Shown piece by piece: positions 50,635-58,812 of a stretch of 64,000 bases of DNA. The stretch comes from JAEWWD01 sp964440115 (lineage in GTDB: Bacteria; Bacillota; Clostridia; Christensenellales; CAG-138), in contig CAYTPV010000001.1 of assembly GCA_964440115.1 (NCBI GenBank), forward strand, positions 248,001 to 312,000, read 5' to 3'. Within the stretch, counting starts at the first letter, position 1, and every line of letters starts with the position of its first letter. The translations under genes and the position numbers were made by a program. A model generated the notes under the pieces. It did not search any database. It was not told the DNA's origin and worked only from the letters and a program-made list of their open reading frames with translations.

Positions 50635-51087
50635 ATGAGTATATTCACAGATGCAAACGGAAACCAGAAAAACGTGCTGCTGATTAAGGCATTTAGCCTG
50701 AGCATACTGTTTATCATCATTTTTGTGCTGGCTTACATGCTCAGTGCGGATATTGTTGCGCAATCGGTCAGCAAGGATACCGGATCGCCACTTCTTGTGT
50801 GGCTCCCCCCCATTCTGATTTCTCTTGCCGCCTCCGCTTTCTGTTGCGGGCTGTTCGCCGTATTTACGGATAAGCTGCTGATCCCCGCGGCATTTTCATT
50901 CTTTGGCGTGTACTTTATCGTCTGTATAATCGCACTCTATACAGTGGCAGACAAGTCCCTCACGGCTGTCGGAACGCAGTTTGTGTGCCTGTATCTGCTG
51001 CCGCCCGTATTAATTGGCAACCTGATGAGCTGGGGCATTTATTGGCTCATCAACAAATCAAACGGCCCCCGCAAAAGGAGCCGCTGA
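50635..51087 (+). CDS. Small four-helix membrane protein
   Basis: 150 residues from the ATG at 50635 (AAAGGA upstream), four predicted membrane helices (about 16-38, 58-77, 84-105, 114-135) and a basic C-terminal tail (NGPRKRSR). No motif recognised. Convergent with the PrsA-like gene. Confidence 0.7.
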   Translation: MSIFTDANGNQKNVLLIKAFSLSILFIIIFVLAYMLSADIVAQSVSKDTGSPLLVWLPPILISLAASAFCCGLFAVFTDKLLIPAAFSFFGVYFIVCIIALYTVADKSLTAVGTQFVCLYLLPPVLIGNLMSWGIYWLINKSNGPRKRSR

Positions 51088-51125
51088 CACTTTAAAGCAC
51101 GCTTTTCTCTAAATAAAAGCCGCCT

Positions 51126-52007
51126 CTATTCCGCTTTATACCATCCTTTGACCATCTCATCAAAGGCATTCTGCTGTGCCTGCTTTTGCAGCAATGTGCG
51201 GATTGCGCCTGAAACCTCCTCATACGGTACGGTTTTTGCCTGCATGCGGTCCAGCAGCTGTATGATATGATAACCGGCTTCAGATTTGATAACGCCGCTG
51301 ATCTCCCCCGCGTTTTGAAGGGCAAGCGCCGCCTGCTTGAATTCCGGCAAATAGTCCCGCTGCGTTTCATACGATCCTACAAGATAGCCCGTTCGATTAT
51401 ACGGCTCTGCCTTCATACCGGGGTCCGTTCCGTATTCCTCAAGCAGCGCGTCAAAGGATTCTCCTTTGCTGATGCGGGAAAGTACTTGATTGGCCGTCTG
51501 TTCATCAGCCACCAGTATGTGCCTGACATGAATATACCCTTCCGGCACGATTAGCGGCGGAACACCGCCGTAGAGCTCGTATCCTTCCTGCTGCCCTTTG
51601 AACATGCCGGGATCATCCGCAAATGCCTTCTGCAGCGCTCCGAGACGTTCGTCATACCATTTTTGCACGTCGGCTTCCGGCACGGATATTGGCTGAATAA
51701 GCAAATCCCTTAGTTTGGCCGAAAGGGTTTCGATTTTATATGACTGGAGCAGCTCTGCCTGCTGCTCCTTTGTAAGCGTAACACCCGCTTTCAAATACTC
51801 CGCTGTATCCGCATCTGCTTTTTGCGCAACCTCACTCAATTCCGATTCGGAAAGCACGATGCTGCGCGCCTGTGCTTCGCCCAGTATTGCTTCTTCATAG
51901 CTTGTGTAATACGACGTCACGATAGGCTTTTGCGATGGCTGCTTGCAGCAACCGACCGCTAGAATGAATGTAGTGCAAACGATTGCGTAAATGTATAGTT
52001 TCTTCAT
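51126..52007 (-). CDS. PrsA-like peptidyl-prolyl isomerase lipoprotein
   Basis: 293 residues. Signal peptide ending in a lipobox (AVGCC, Cys20), a helical chaperone region, then a parvulin-type isomerase domain with IHVRHILVADEQTANQVLSRISKGESFDALLEEYGTDPG and AGYHIIQLLDRM. PrsA proteins help exported proteins fold at the membrane surface. Length matches. Monocistronic with GGGGGATAC before the ATG. Confidence 0.92.
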   Translation of the reverse strand: MKKLYIYAIVCTTFILAVGCCKQPSQKPIVTSYYTSYEEAILGEAQARSIVLSESELSEVAQKADADTAEYLKAGVTLTKEQQAELLQSYKIETLSAKLRDLLIQPISVPEADVQKWYDERLGALQKAFADDPGMFKGQQEGYELYGGVPPLIVPEGYIHVRHILVADEQTANQVLSRISKGESFDALLEEYGTDPGMKAEPYNRTGYLVGSYETQRDYLPEFKQAALALQNAGEISGVIKSEAGYHIIQLLDRMQAKTVPYEEVSGAIRTLLQKQAQQNAFDEMVKGWYKAE

Positions 52008-52534
52008 GTATCCCCCGGCATAATGTGTTATTGATTATGTGAAATGCTTATTTGTGGTCGACCTGAAGGGAATTTGTCGTGTATTCGTATTATAGCATAC
52101 CAAACCGAATTTTAGACAGTGTAATTCTATACAAGTACCCGGACTTTCAAGCAAATCAAAACCATGCCTGACGCGTGGTATGCACAAGCCCTAAAAGGGC
52201 ATGATACAAGCAAATGGTCTTAAGACGATTGAAAGTCTATCAATCGCATTGCTATCACAGGCCGCATGCTTTTACTTGCTGCCCAAAATCGCATTTGATC
52301 TGAGCATCCCCAAACGCAAGATGTGAAAACCAAAATTTCACTTGATAAATTTCAGACAAAAAGGAAAGATTGATACTTGCATTTCATCACGAATGTGATA
52401 TATTAGATGGAAATTGAATAGATTATAATGGGGAGGAATTTTTAGTTCCCGTTATTATTCTATCGTTGTGACTTTAGGTCAAAGAAGACCTTTGAACAAT
52501 AACCCAAAAAACTAATTAGAAGAAGGCAAATGTT
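52008..52534. other. Gene-free region upstream of the dehydrogenase gene
   Basis: About 525 bases with no gene. It holds a candidate promoter with -35 TTGCAT (52377-52382) and -10 TATATT (52399-52404), whose spacer carries the inverted repeat ATCAC-gaat-GTGAT (52386-52399). A second TATAAT lies at 52424-52429. A small AGGTC/GACCT hairpin lies near 52477-52492. The part before 52320 shows nothing interpretable. Confidence 0.5.
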
Positions 52535-53485
52535 ATGGCAGGCAGGAAATCGAAAATAGCGATCATTGGAGCCGGATTTGTTGGAGCAACGACTGCGTAC
52601 ACGATCGCGACCAACCACTTGGTGCAGGAAATCGCCCTCATCGACGTCAATCGTGAAAAGGCGAAGGGCGAAGCTATGGACATCAGCCACGGATTATGCC
52701 ACATGGGACAGATGGAAGTCTACGAGAGCGATTATTCGGCGTGCGCAGACTGCGACATCATTATTGTTACCGCAGGCCTGAACCGCAAGCCGGGTGAAAC
52801 GCGACTTGATCTTGCAAAAAAGAATGTCCCCATTGCCAAGGAAATCACCGAAAACATTATGAAATACTACACCCGGGGCGTCATTCTGGTAGTAGCCAAC
52901 CCCGTTGACGTGCTGACATACCTGATACAGAAATGGTCCGGTCTGCCTTTGGGCCGCGTAATGGGCACAGGCACGGCACTGGACAGTTCCCGTTTCCGCA
53001 CACTGGTAAGCGACCGCATCGGCATCGATATCAAGAACGTGCACGGCTATATCATCGGCGAACACGGCGATGCGATGGTTCCGATGTGGAGCGCAACCAA
53101 CATCGCAGGCGAGCATATCGACGATGTTTGTCAGGCCTTGAATATACCCGTATTGACCGACGCGGATAAAGCAGCGCTCGTTGAACAGGTAAAAACCGGC
53201 GGCGCAGACGTCATTAAGTTCAAAGGTGCGACCTATTTCGCCATTGCGTCTGTTACCTCTAATATCTGCGAGGCTATTCTGAAAAACCAGAATACCATTA
53301 AAACGGTTGCCTCCGTTATCGAAGGCCCGTTTGGCATACACGACGTTGCGCTCAGCCTCCCCTCCGTTGTCAACAACGAAGGCGTATCCCGTGTGCTGGA
53401 TCTGCACCTTTCGGAAACCGAAAAGACTGCTCTTGAAGCGTGCGTTGGCAAAATGAAATCCTTCCTGGATCAGGTTCAGGCATAG
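52535..53485 (+). CDS. ldh: L-lactate/malate dehydrogenase family protein (LDH-like with Arg at the specificity site)
   Basis: 316 residues, NAD-dependent 2-hydroxyacid dehydrogenase. Nucleotide loop GAGFVGATTAY (12-22), catalytic His177 in IIGEHGDAMVP, substrate Arg153 (DSSRFR). The specificity loop reads LNRKPGETRLDLAKKN: everything is LDH-like except that the LDH Gln102 position (QKPGETRLDL in B. subtilis Ldh) is Arg84. Arg at this position is the malate-dehydrogenase signature, and Q102R alone converts LDH towards oxaloacetate. GDAMVPMWS also mixes MDH (MVP) and LDH (WS) features. AGAAGG upstream. Could be lactate or malate dehydrogenase. Confidence 0.85.
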   Translation: MAGRKSKIAIIGAGFVGATTAYTIATNHLVQEIALIDVNREKAKGEAMDISHGLCHMGQMEVYESDYSACADCDIIIVTAGLNRKPGETRLDLAKKNVPIAKEITENIMKYYTRGVILVVANPVDVLTYLIQKWSGLPLGRVMGTGTALDSSRFRTLVSDRIGIDIKNVHGYIIGEHGDAMVPMWSATNIAGEHIDDVCQALNIPVLTDADKAALVEQVKTGGADVIKFKGATYFAIASVTSNICEAILKNQNTIKTVASVIEGPFGIHDVALSLPSVVNNEGVSRVLDLHLSETEKTALEACVGKMKSFLDQVQA

Positions 53486-53502
53486 AGCTTCATGAAGATA
53501 TG

Positions 53503-53535
53503 GAGCTGATTGCATATGCAATCAGCTCTTTTTTT
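53503..53535 (+). terminator. Terminator after the dehydrogenase gene
   Basis: A perfect 26-base palindrome (GAGCTGATTGCAT and its complement) from 53503 to 53528, followed by seven T. Confidence 0.92.
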
Positions 53536-53684
53536 ACCTATTATATAATTGTTGTTCCGCTGAAAGCTCTCATTCAATAGCCATAAGCAGCCATCTCACT
53601 AAATCGGCGCCCCTATAGTCCAGCTTGGGAAGCAACACGTCAATGGTGAATGATAATACGCCTTTTTCATTACTCAATATAGTC

Positions 53685-53713
53685 TTGACACGACGCGTAT
53701 AGAGGACTATTAT
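53685..53713 (+). promoter_or_regulatory. Promoter of the MarR-exporter operon
   Basis: -35 TTGACA (53685-53690), 17-base spacer, -10 TATTAT (53708-53713). The predicted start (about 53720) falls in a palindrome, a normal site for MarR autorepression. Confidence 0.78.
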
Positions 53714-53717
53714 TGGC

Positions 53718-53739
53718 TTGCTAACAGTTAGAAAGCTAA
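53718..53739. promoter_or_regulatory. MarR-type operator at the transcription start
   Basis: TTGCTAACAGTTAGAAAGCTAA contains the exact dyad CTAAC-a-GTTAG (53721-53731) and a further GCTAA half-site. Confidence 0.6.
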
Positions 53740-53757
53740 TAATGGAGATGCAACAAT

Positions 53758-54180
53758 ATGCAGCTGAACATGTCCATATACCGAATATTCCATGCCCAGA
53801 AAAACTGGATACGGCCCCGCATGTCGAAGATCGGCTTCTCCCCCGGTCAGCCCAAAGTGCTTACCCACGTACATGCGCATAACGGCTGCAATCAAAAAGA
53901 CATTGCGCAGGCACTGGATATCGAGCCGGCCACAGTATCCAAAATTCTCAATAATATGGTGGAAGCAGGATATGTGGAACGATCCCCCCTCGCCCAGCGA
54001 AGGCGCGCGGAATCGGTTCGCATCACCGGAAAGGGCGAAGAATTCTACCAGAAATGGGAGGCACTTTGCAGTGAATATGAGGATCTCGTACTCAACGGCT
54101 TTTCCGAGCAGGAAAAGGAACAGTTCGCGCTTTACCTTCGCCGCGTATACAGAAATATATCCGGCAAGGAACTTGAATGA
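53758..54180 (+). CDS. MarR-family transcriptional regulator
   Basis: 140 residues. Winged helix with CNQKDIAQALDIEPATVSKILNNMVEAGYVERSPLAQRRRAESVRIT, the MarR DNA-binding domain and wing. Likely autoregulates from the operator at its own transcription start and controls the two ABC exporter genes that follow it. The inducer is unknown; such cassettes usually answer toxic compounds or drugs. GGAG 10 bases upstream of the ATG. Confidence 0.92.
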   Translation: MQLNMSIYRIFHAQKNWIRPRMSKIGFSPGQPKVLTHVHAHNGCNQKDIAQALDIEPATVSKILNNMVEAGYVERSPLAQRRRAESVRITGKGEEFYQKWEALCSEYEDLVLNGFSEQEKEQFALYLRRVYRNISGKELE

Positions 54181-54206
54181 AATAAAATTGAAGTTGGGAT
54201 AATATC

Positions 54207-55931
54207 GTGCTGAAACGTTTATATGGCTATTTTGCCGGTTATAAAAAGCATCTCATCATCAGCATCATATGCGTCATATTTGAAAGCGGACTGGAAATGT
54301 CAATTCCGCTGCTGCTTGCGCAAATCATTGACGTAGGCGTCGCCAATAAAGATAAAATGTATATCCTGTACAAAAGCGGTGAAATGATAGGGCTTGCAGT
54401 GGTTTCCCTTGTGCTTGGCCTTTTGTATTCCCGTTATGCGGCAATGGCAGGCCAGGGATTCGGCGCGGAACTGCGTAAAGCGCAATACCGAAAAGTACAG
54501 GAATTCTCGTTTGCGAATATCGATCGCTTTTCTGTTCCATCACTGATCACACGACTGACCGGCGATATCACCGTGATGCAGAACACCGTATCAAATGGAC
54601 TTCGTCCTGCCATTCGGGGTCCCATCATGATGGTAACCGCAGTGATTATGACATTGTCGCTCTCGTCGCAATTATCCTTGGTATTCGCAGTTTCCATTCC
54701 GGTGCTCGCGCTGCTGCTTATACTCATACTCAGGAAGCTAAGCCCTATATATGGCAAGATGCAGCGCATGCTGGATCAGCTCAATTCTGTGGTGCAGGAA
54801 AATCTCACTGCTATCCGCACAGTAAAATCCTTTGTGCGCGGCGACGATGAATATAAGAAGTTTTCTTCCGCAAACGAGGATTTCCGGCAGACCTCCCAAA
54901 ACGCGTTTCACTACGCGCAGCTGAATTTGCCCAGCTTCCAGTTTGCCATGTACGGCACCATCGTCGCCATACTGTGGTTTGGTGCGATGTACATTCGAGA
55001 AGGCACGCTCAAGGTAGGCCAGCTCACAGGTTTTTTGAGCTATGTGCTGCAGATACTCAATTCCCTCATGCTCATCTCCAACTCCTTCCTGCTGCTCAGC
55101 CGGTCGTTAACTTCCGGGCGGCGCATATTGGAAGTCATGGATGAGCAGCCGGAAATCACGGATGGCGGCAGCGCCGCACTTGTACAGCGCGGCGAAGTGG
55201 AATTTGAACATGTATATTTCAAATACACGCAGAAAGCAAAAGAGTTTGTACTGACGGATATCAATCTGCACATCGACGCCGGGCAGACGATCGGCATCAT
55301 AGGCCCCACAGGTTCGGCAAAATCATCGCTGGTGCAGTTGATCCCGCGGCTGTACGATGTAAGCTCCGGTGCTGTAAAAATCGACGGACGCGATGTGCGC
55401 GAATACGGCATAACGCATTTGCGGGACGCCATAGGCATCGTGCTGCAGAAGAATACGCTGTTCTCGGGCACCATACGGGAAAACCTCAAGTGGGGCAACG
55501 AAAACGCGACCGACGAGGAGCTGGACTGGGCCTGCCGCATTGCCTGCGCGGATGAATTCATCGCGCGCTTCCCCAACGGATATGATACGGACCTTGGGCA
55601 GGGCGGCGTCAATGTATCCGGCGGCCAAAAACAGAGGCTGTGCATCGCCCGCGCGCTCTTGAAACGCCCCCGCATACTGGTATTCGATGACTCCATGAGT
55701 GCGCTCGATACCGCAACAGAAGCGCGCGTGCGTGAGCTTCTGGCCGAAGAGCTGAAGGATACCACCAAAATCATCATCACCCAGCGTCTGACTTCCATTG
55801 AGCGGGCGGATCTCATCCTGGTACTGCGCGAAGGCGGCATTGAAGCCGCCGGAACCCATGAGGAACTGCTCCGGTTCAATCCCATGTACCGCAACCTGTA
55901 CGAGTTTCAACAGAAAGGAGCGACCGCATAA
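54207..55931 (+). CDS. ABC exporter half-transporter A (membrane-ATPase fusion)
   Basis: 574 residues from a GTG, the alternative-start first partner of a heterodimeric exporter. Residues 1-320 carry six membrane helices of type IV exporters; the ATPase has GPTGSAKSSLVQLIPRL (Walker A, with Ser-Ala replacing Gly at the usual GxGKS), signature VSGGQKQRLCIARAL and DDSMSALDTATEARV. In heterodimeric exporters one site is degenerate: here the Walker B ends in Asp (FDDSMSALD) where the catalytic Glu is expected, so this is the non-catalytic half. Partner next. Confidence 0.93.
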   Translation: MLKRLYGYFAGYKKHLIISIICVIFESGLEMSIPLLLAQIIDVGVANKDKMYILYKSGEMIGLAVVSLVLGLLYSRYAAMAGQGFGAELRKAQYRKVQEFSFANIDRFSVPSLITRLTGDITVMQNTVSNGLRPAIRGPIMMVTAVIMTLSLSSQLSLVFAVSIPVLALLLILILRKLSPIYGKMQRMLDQLNSVVQENLTAIRTVKSFVRGDDEYKKFSSANEDFRQTSQNAFHYAQLNLPSFQFAMYGTIVAILWFGAMYIREGTLKVGQLTGFLSYVLQILNSLMLISNSFLLLSRSLTSGRRILEVMDEQPEITDGGSAALVQRGEVEFEHVYFKYTQKAKEFVLTDINLHIDAGQTIGIIGPTGSAKSSLVQLIPRLYDVSSGAVKIDGRDVREYGITHLRDAIGIVLQKNTLFSGTIRENLKWGNENATDEELDWACRIACADEFIARFPNGYDTDLGQGGVNVSGGQKQRLCIARALLKRPRILVFDDSMSALDTATEARVRELLAEELKDTTKIIITQRLTSIERADLILVLREGGIEAAGTHEELLRFNPMYRNLYEFQQKGATA

Positions 55932-57790
55932 TGGCAAGACAGATTATAGGCGAAAAACCCAAGGACCTGAAACAGACTCTGCGGCTGCTCTGGGTTTATA
56001 TGAAGAGACACAGCGGAATATTATCCGCCGTGATTGCGCTTGCCATTATAAGCGCTTTCGCCAATGTGTACGGCACTTATCTGCTCAGGCCCGTTATCAA
56101 CGGCTACATCATCCCGGGCAACACTTCCGGGCTCGTTCGCATGCTTCTGTTCATGGGCGGGATGTATCTCGCGGGAGTTGCGGCGACATATGGGTATACG
56201 CAGCTCATGGTAAAAGCAGCGCAGCGCATCGTCAGCGATATGCGCCGCGATCTGTTCGCAAAAGTGCAGACACTGCCGCTGCGGTTCTTCGACGCGACCA
56301 CGCACGGGGAACTGATGAGCCGCTTCACCAACGACATCGATACCATATCCGAAGCACTCAACAGCGGCTTTGCCGTCATGATACAGTTCATGGCGGTTTT
56401 CCTCGGCACCATGACAGTTCTGATCGTCATGAACGTTACGCTGTCGCTCATTGTCATACTCTCGTTGCTTGGCATGTTCGCATTCCTGCGCTACAGCACC
56501 AAAAAGAGTCACGGCTTCTTTAAGCGTCAGCAGCAATATCTGGGCGGACTGAACGGCTTTGTGGAAGAAAGCGTACAGGGGCAGAAGGTCATCAAGGTGT
56601 TCAATCATGAAGACAAAAACTTTGAGGAATTCGCAGACCGAAACGCCAAACTGCGCGACGCCTCTACCTCCGCGGTGATGTTCGGCGGGTTTGTAATCCC
56701 CACCGTCTCCAGCATTTCTTATCTGAACTACGCCCTTACATCCTGCATCGGCGCGTTCTTTGTGATATCGGCCGGTCTGGATATTGGCACGCTGGCCTCC
56801 TACCTGATATATGTGCGCCAGACGGCTATGCCTCTTATACAGATGTTCCAGCAGCTTAACCTCATACTCGCCGCTCTCTCCGGCGCGGAACGCATATTCC
56901 AGGTCATGGATTTGTCCGCCGAATGGGACGAAGGAACCGTCACACTCGTAAACACCCGGCCAAATGAGGACGGAACTCTCACCGAATGCGAAGAGCGTAC
57001 CGGGCGATGGGCCTGGAAAAGGCCGCTTGCCGGAGGAGAAACCGAACTTGTACCGCTGCGCGGGGATGTTCGCTTTCACGATGTGGTGTTCGGCTATGAA
57101 AAAGGCATCCGAACGCTCGATCAAATCAGCCTGTACGCAAAACCGGGGCAGAAAATCGCATTCGTTGGTTCTACCGGAGCGGGCAAAACCACCATCGCCA
57201 ACCTCATCAACCGGTTTTACGATGTCAGCGAAGGGTCCATCACCTACGACGGTATAGATGTGCGCGATATCAAAAAGGACGATCTGCGCCATTCGATTGC
57301 GGTCGTTCTGCAGGATACACATCTGTTTACGGGCTCCATAGCGGATAATATCCGGTATGGCAATCCAAACGCCACAATGGAACAGGTAGTCGCGGCGGCA
57401 AAGCTCGCCAACGCGCACTTCTTCATCAGCCGCCTGCCGCAGGGATACGATACCGTGCTGACCGGAGACGGCGCAAACCTCAGCCAGGGCCAGCGGCAGC
57501 TCATCGCCATTGCGCGCGCTGCTGTGGCCAATCCGCCGGTGCTGATACTCGACGAAGCAACAAGCTCAGTCGACTCACATACGGAAAAGCTCATTGAAGC
57601 CGGCATGGATCACCTGATGGAAAACAGGACGGTGTTCGTCATCGCGCACAGGCTTTCGACCGTGCGCAACGCCAAGGCCATCATCGTGCTGGAACACGGC
57701 AAAATATTGGAACGCGGCAGTCACGACGAACTGGTCGCCGGAAAAGGCAGATACTATCAGCTGTATACAGGTCAGTTCGAGCTGGCGTAA
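55931..57790 (+). CDS. ABC exporter half-transporter B (membrane-ATPase fusion)
   Basis: 619 residues. ATG overlaps the stop of the preceding gene (TAATG), so the two are made together. Six membrane helices, then an ATPase with GSTGAGKTTIANLINRF (Walker A), LSQGQRQLIAIARAA (signature) and LILDEATSSVDSHTEK (Walker B with catalytic Glu). An extra loop of about 40 residues precedes the ATPase (around 330-370, RPNEDGTLTECEERTGRWAWKRP). Heterodimer with the upstream subunit; the substrate is probably a drug or lipid-like compound. Confidence 0.94.
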   Translation: MARQIIGEKPKDLKQTLRLLWVYMKRHSGILSAVIALAIISAFANVYGTYLLRPVINGYIIPGNTSGLVRMLLFMGGMYLAGVAATYGYTQLMVKAAQRIVSDMRRDLFAKVQTLPLRFFDATTHGELMSRFTNDIDTISEALNSGFAVMIQFMAVFLGTMTVLIVMNVTLSLIVILSLLGMFAFLRYSTKKSHGFFKRQQQYLGGLNGFVEESVQGQKVIKVFNHEDKNFEEFADRNAKLRDASTSAVMFGGFVIPTVSSISYLNYALTSCIGAFFVISAGLDIGTLASYLIYVRQTAMPLIQMFQQLNLILAALSGAERIFQVMDLSAEWDEGTVTLVNTRPNEDGTLTECEERTGRWAWKRPLAGGETELVPLRGDVRFHDVVFGYEKGIRTLDQISLYAKPGQKIAFVGSTGAGKTTIANLINRFYDVSEGSITYDGIDVRDIKKDDLRHSIAVVLQDTHLFTGSIADNIRYGNPNATMEQVVAAAKLANAHFFISRLPQGYDTVLTGDGANLSQGQRQLIAIARAAVANPPVLILDEATSSVDSHTEKLIEAGMDHLMENRTVFVIAHRLSTVRNAKAIIVLEHGKILERGSHDELVAGKGRYYQLYTGQFELA

Positions 57791-57911
57791 TCCCGAGCAA
57801 AGAATCCGCAATGTCAGCCGGACTGCGAAACTTCCTGTTCCGTGCATATATGTGAAATAGGGCGTTCGCTTCTTTGAAAAGGTTAGTACCGCAGAAGGAG
57901 GCGCGCAGGTT

Positions 57912-58565
57912 TTGGATGAAGCTGCCGACAATTTACAAAACAAAGCCGAAAAGGCCGCCTCCGTCTCATCCCTGGATTTGTTCGCAATCCGAGGCCCGGG
58001 CGATACGGTCTATTCGGGATGCGCGCAGGAATGGTTTCAAAAGCGGTGGCAGCGCATGTCCGGCTGCGGCCCAACCACGGCGGCCAGCCTTTTCTATTAC
58101 CAACAGCGCCGGCGCGGAAGCCAAATGGCGGCGCGGGAGGATATTCTGAACCTGATGAACTCCTTCTGGCAGCATGTAACGCCTACCTGGAAGGGCGTGT
58201 ACAGCACGGACTACTATATTTCCCGCGTGCAAAGCTACGCGCAGGCGCACGGCATTTCTGTAACGGCTGCTGCGCTGGACGTTCCAAAAGAACCCAGCGC
58301 ACGCCCTTCACCCGACGCCATGCTCACATTTCTTTTTCAGGCACTCGAACAGGATCTGCCCGTAGCGTTTCTCAATCACCACAATGGCAGGGAAAGGGCA
58401 CTGTTCTCGCATCACTGGGTAGTCATCGTATCCCTTCACTGCGGCCCGGATGGATGTATTGCCGAATTTCTTGACCAAGGTATCATCAAACGCATCGATA
58501 TCTGCCGCTGGCTGACCCACACAAAAAACGGCGGCGGGTTTGTAACGCTGCGCTTTGCGCAGTAA
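57912..58565 (+). CDS. C39-like cysteine-peptidase-fold protein
   Basis: 217 residues from a TTG at 57912 (GGAGG upstream). The first third has GDTVYSGCAQEWFQKRWQRMSGCGPTTAASLFYY; GCGPTTA is the cysteine motif of C39/papain-like folds, and a HHWVVIV block (His about residue 172) later fits the catalytic His. No signal peptide or membrane segment. Follows the exporter pair by about 120 bases; it might process or modify a peptide that the exporter handles, a guess. Family unconfirmed. Confidence 0.55.
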   Translation: MDEAADNLQNKAEKAASVSSLDLFAIRGPGDTVYSGCAQEWFQKRWQRMSGCGPTTAASLFYYQQRRRGSQMAAREDILNLMNSFWQHVTPTWKGVYSTDYYISRVQSYAQAHGISVTAAALDVPKEPSARPSPDAMLTFLFQALEQDLPVAFLNHHNGRERALFSHHWVVIVSLHCGPDGCIAEFLDQGIIKRIDICRWLTHTKNGGGFVTLRFAQ

Positions 58566-58812
58566 TCTCGCCACAACTTGCCCACCCCCTCAAGCAAACC
58601 TGCCTTCTCACCCCCGCAGCACGCTGCACAGGCATACACAAGCCGCCGATATTAATACCGCATATATAAATCACGAATTACAATTAAGAAAGCATAAATC
58701 TTGGCCTAAAGGCATTGCTATTACTAAGCGTGTGCCTTATGATCATGCTGTGAAAACGCCCCGGTAATGGGAGACGCCCGGCAGAACGCCGAAGAACAAT
58801 AAGGGAGGAAGC

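Noticed and set aside
56021..57418. A 465-residue minus-strand frame opposite the second ABC exporter subunit
   Set aside because: The plus strand holds complete Walker and signature motifs; this is a complement artefact.
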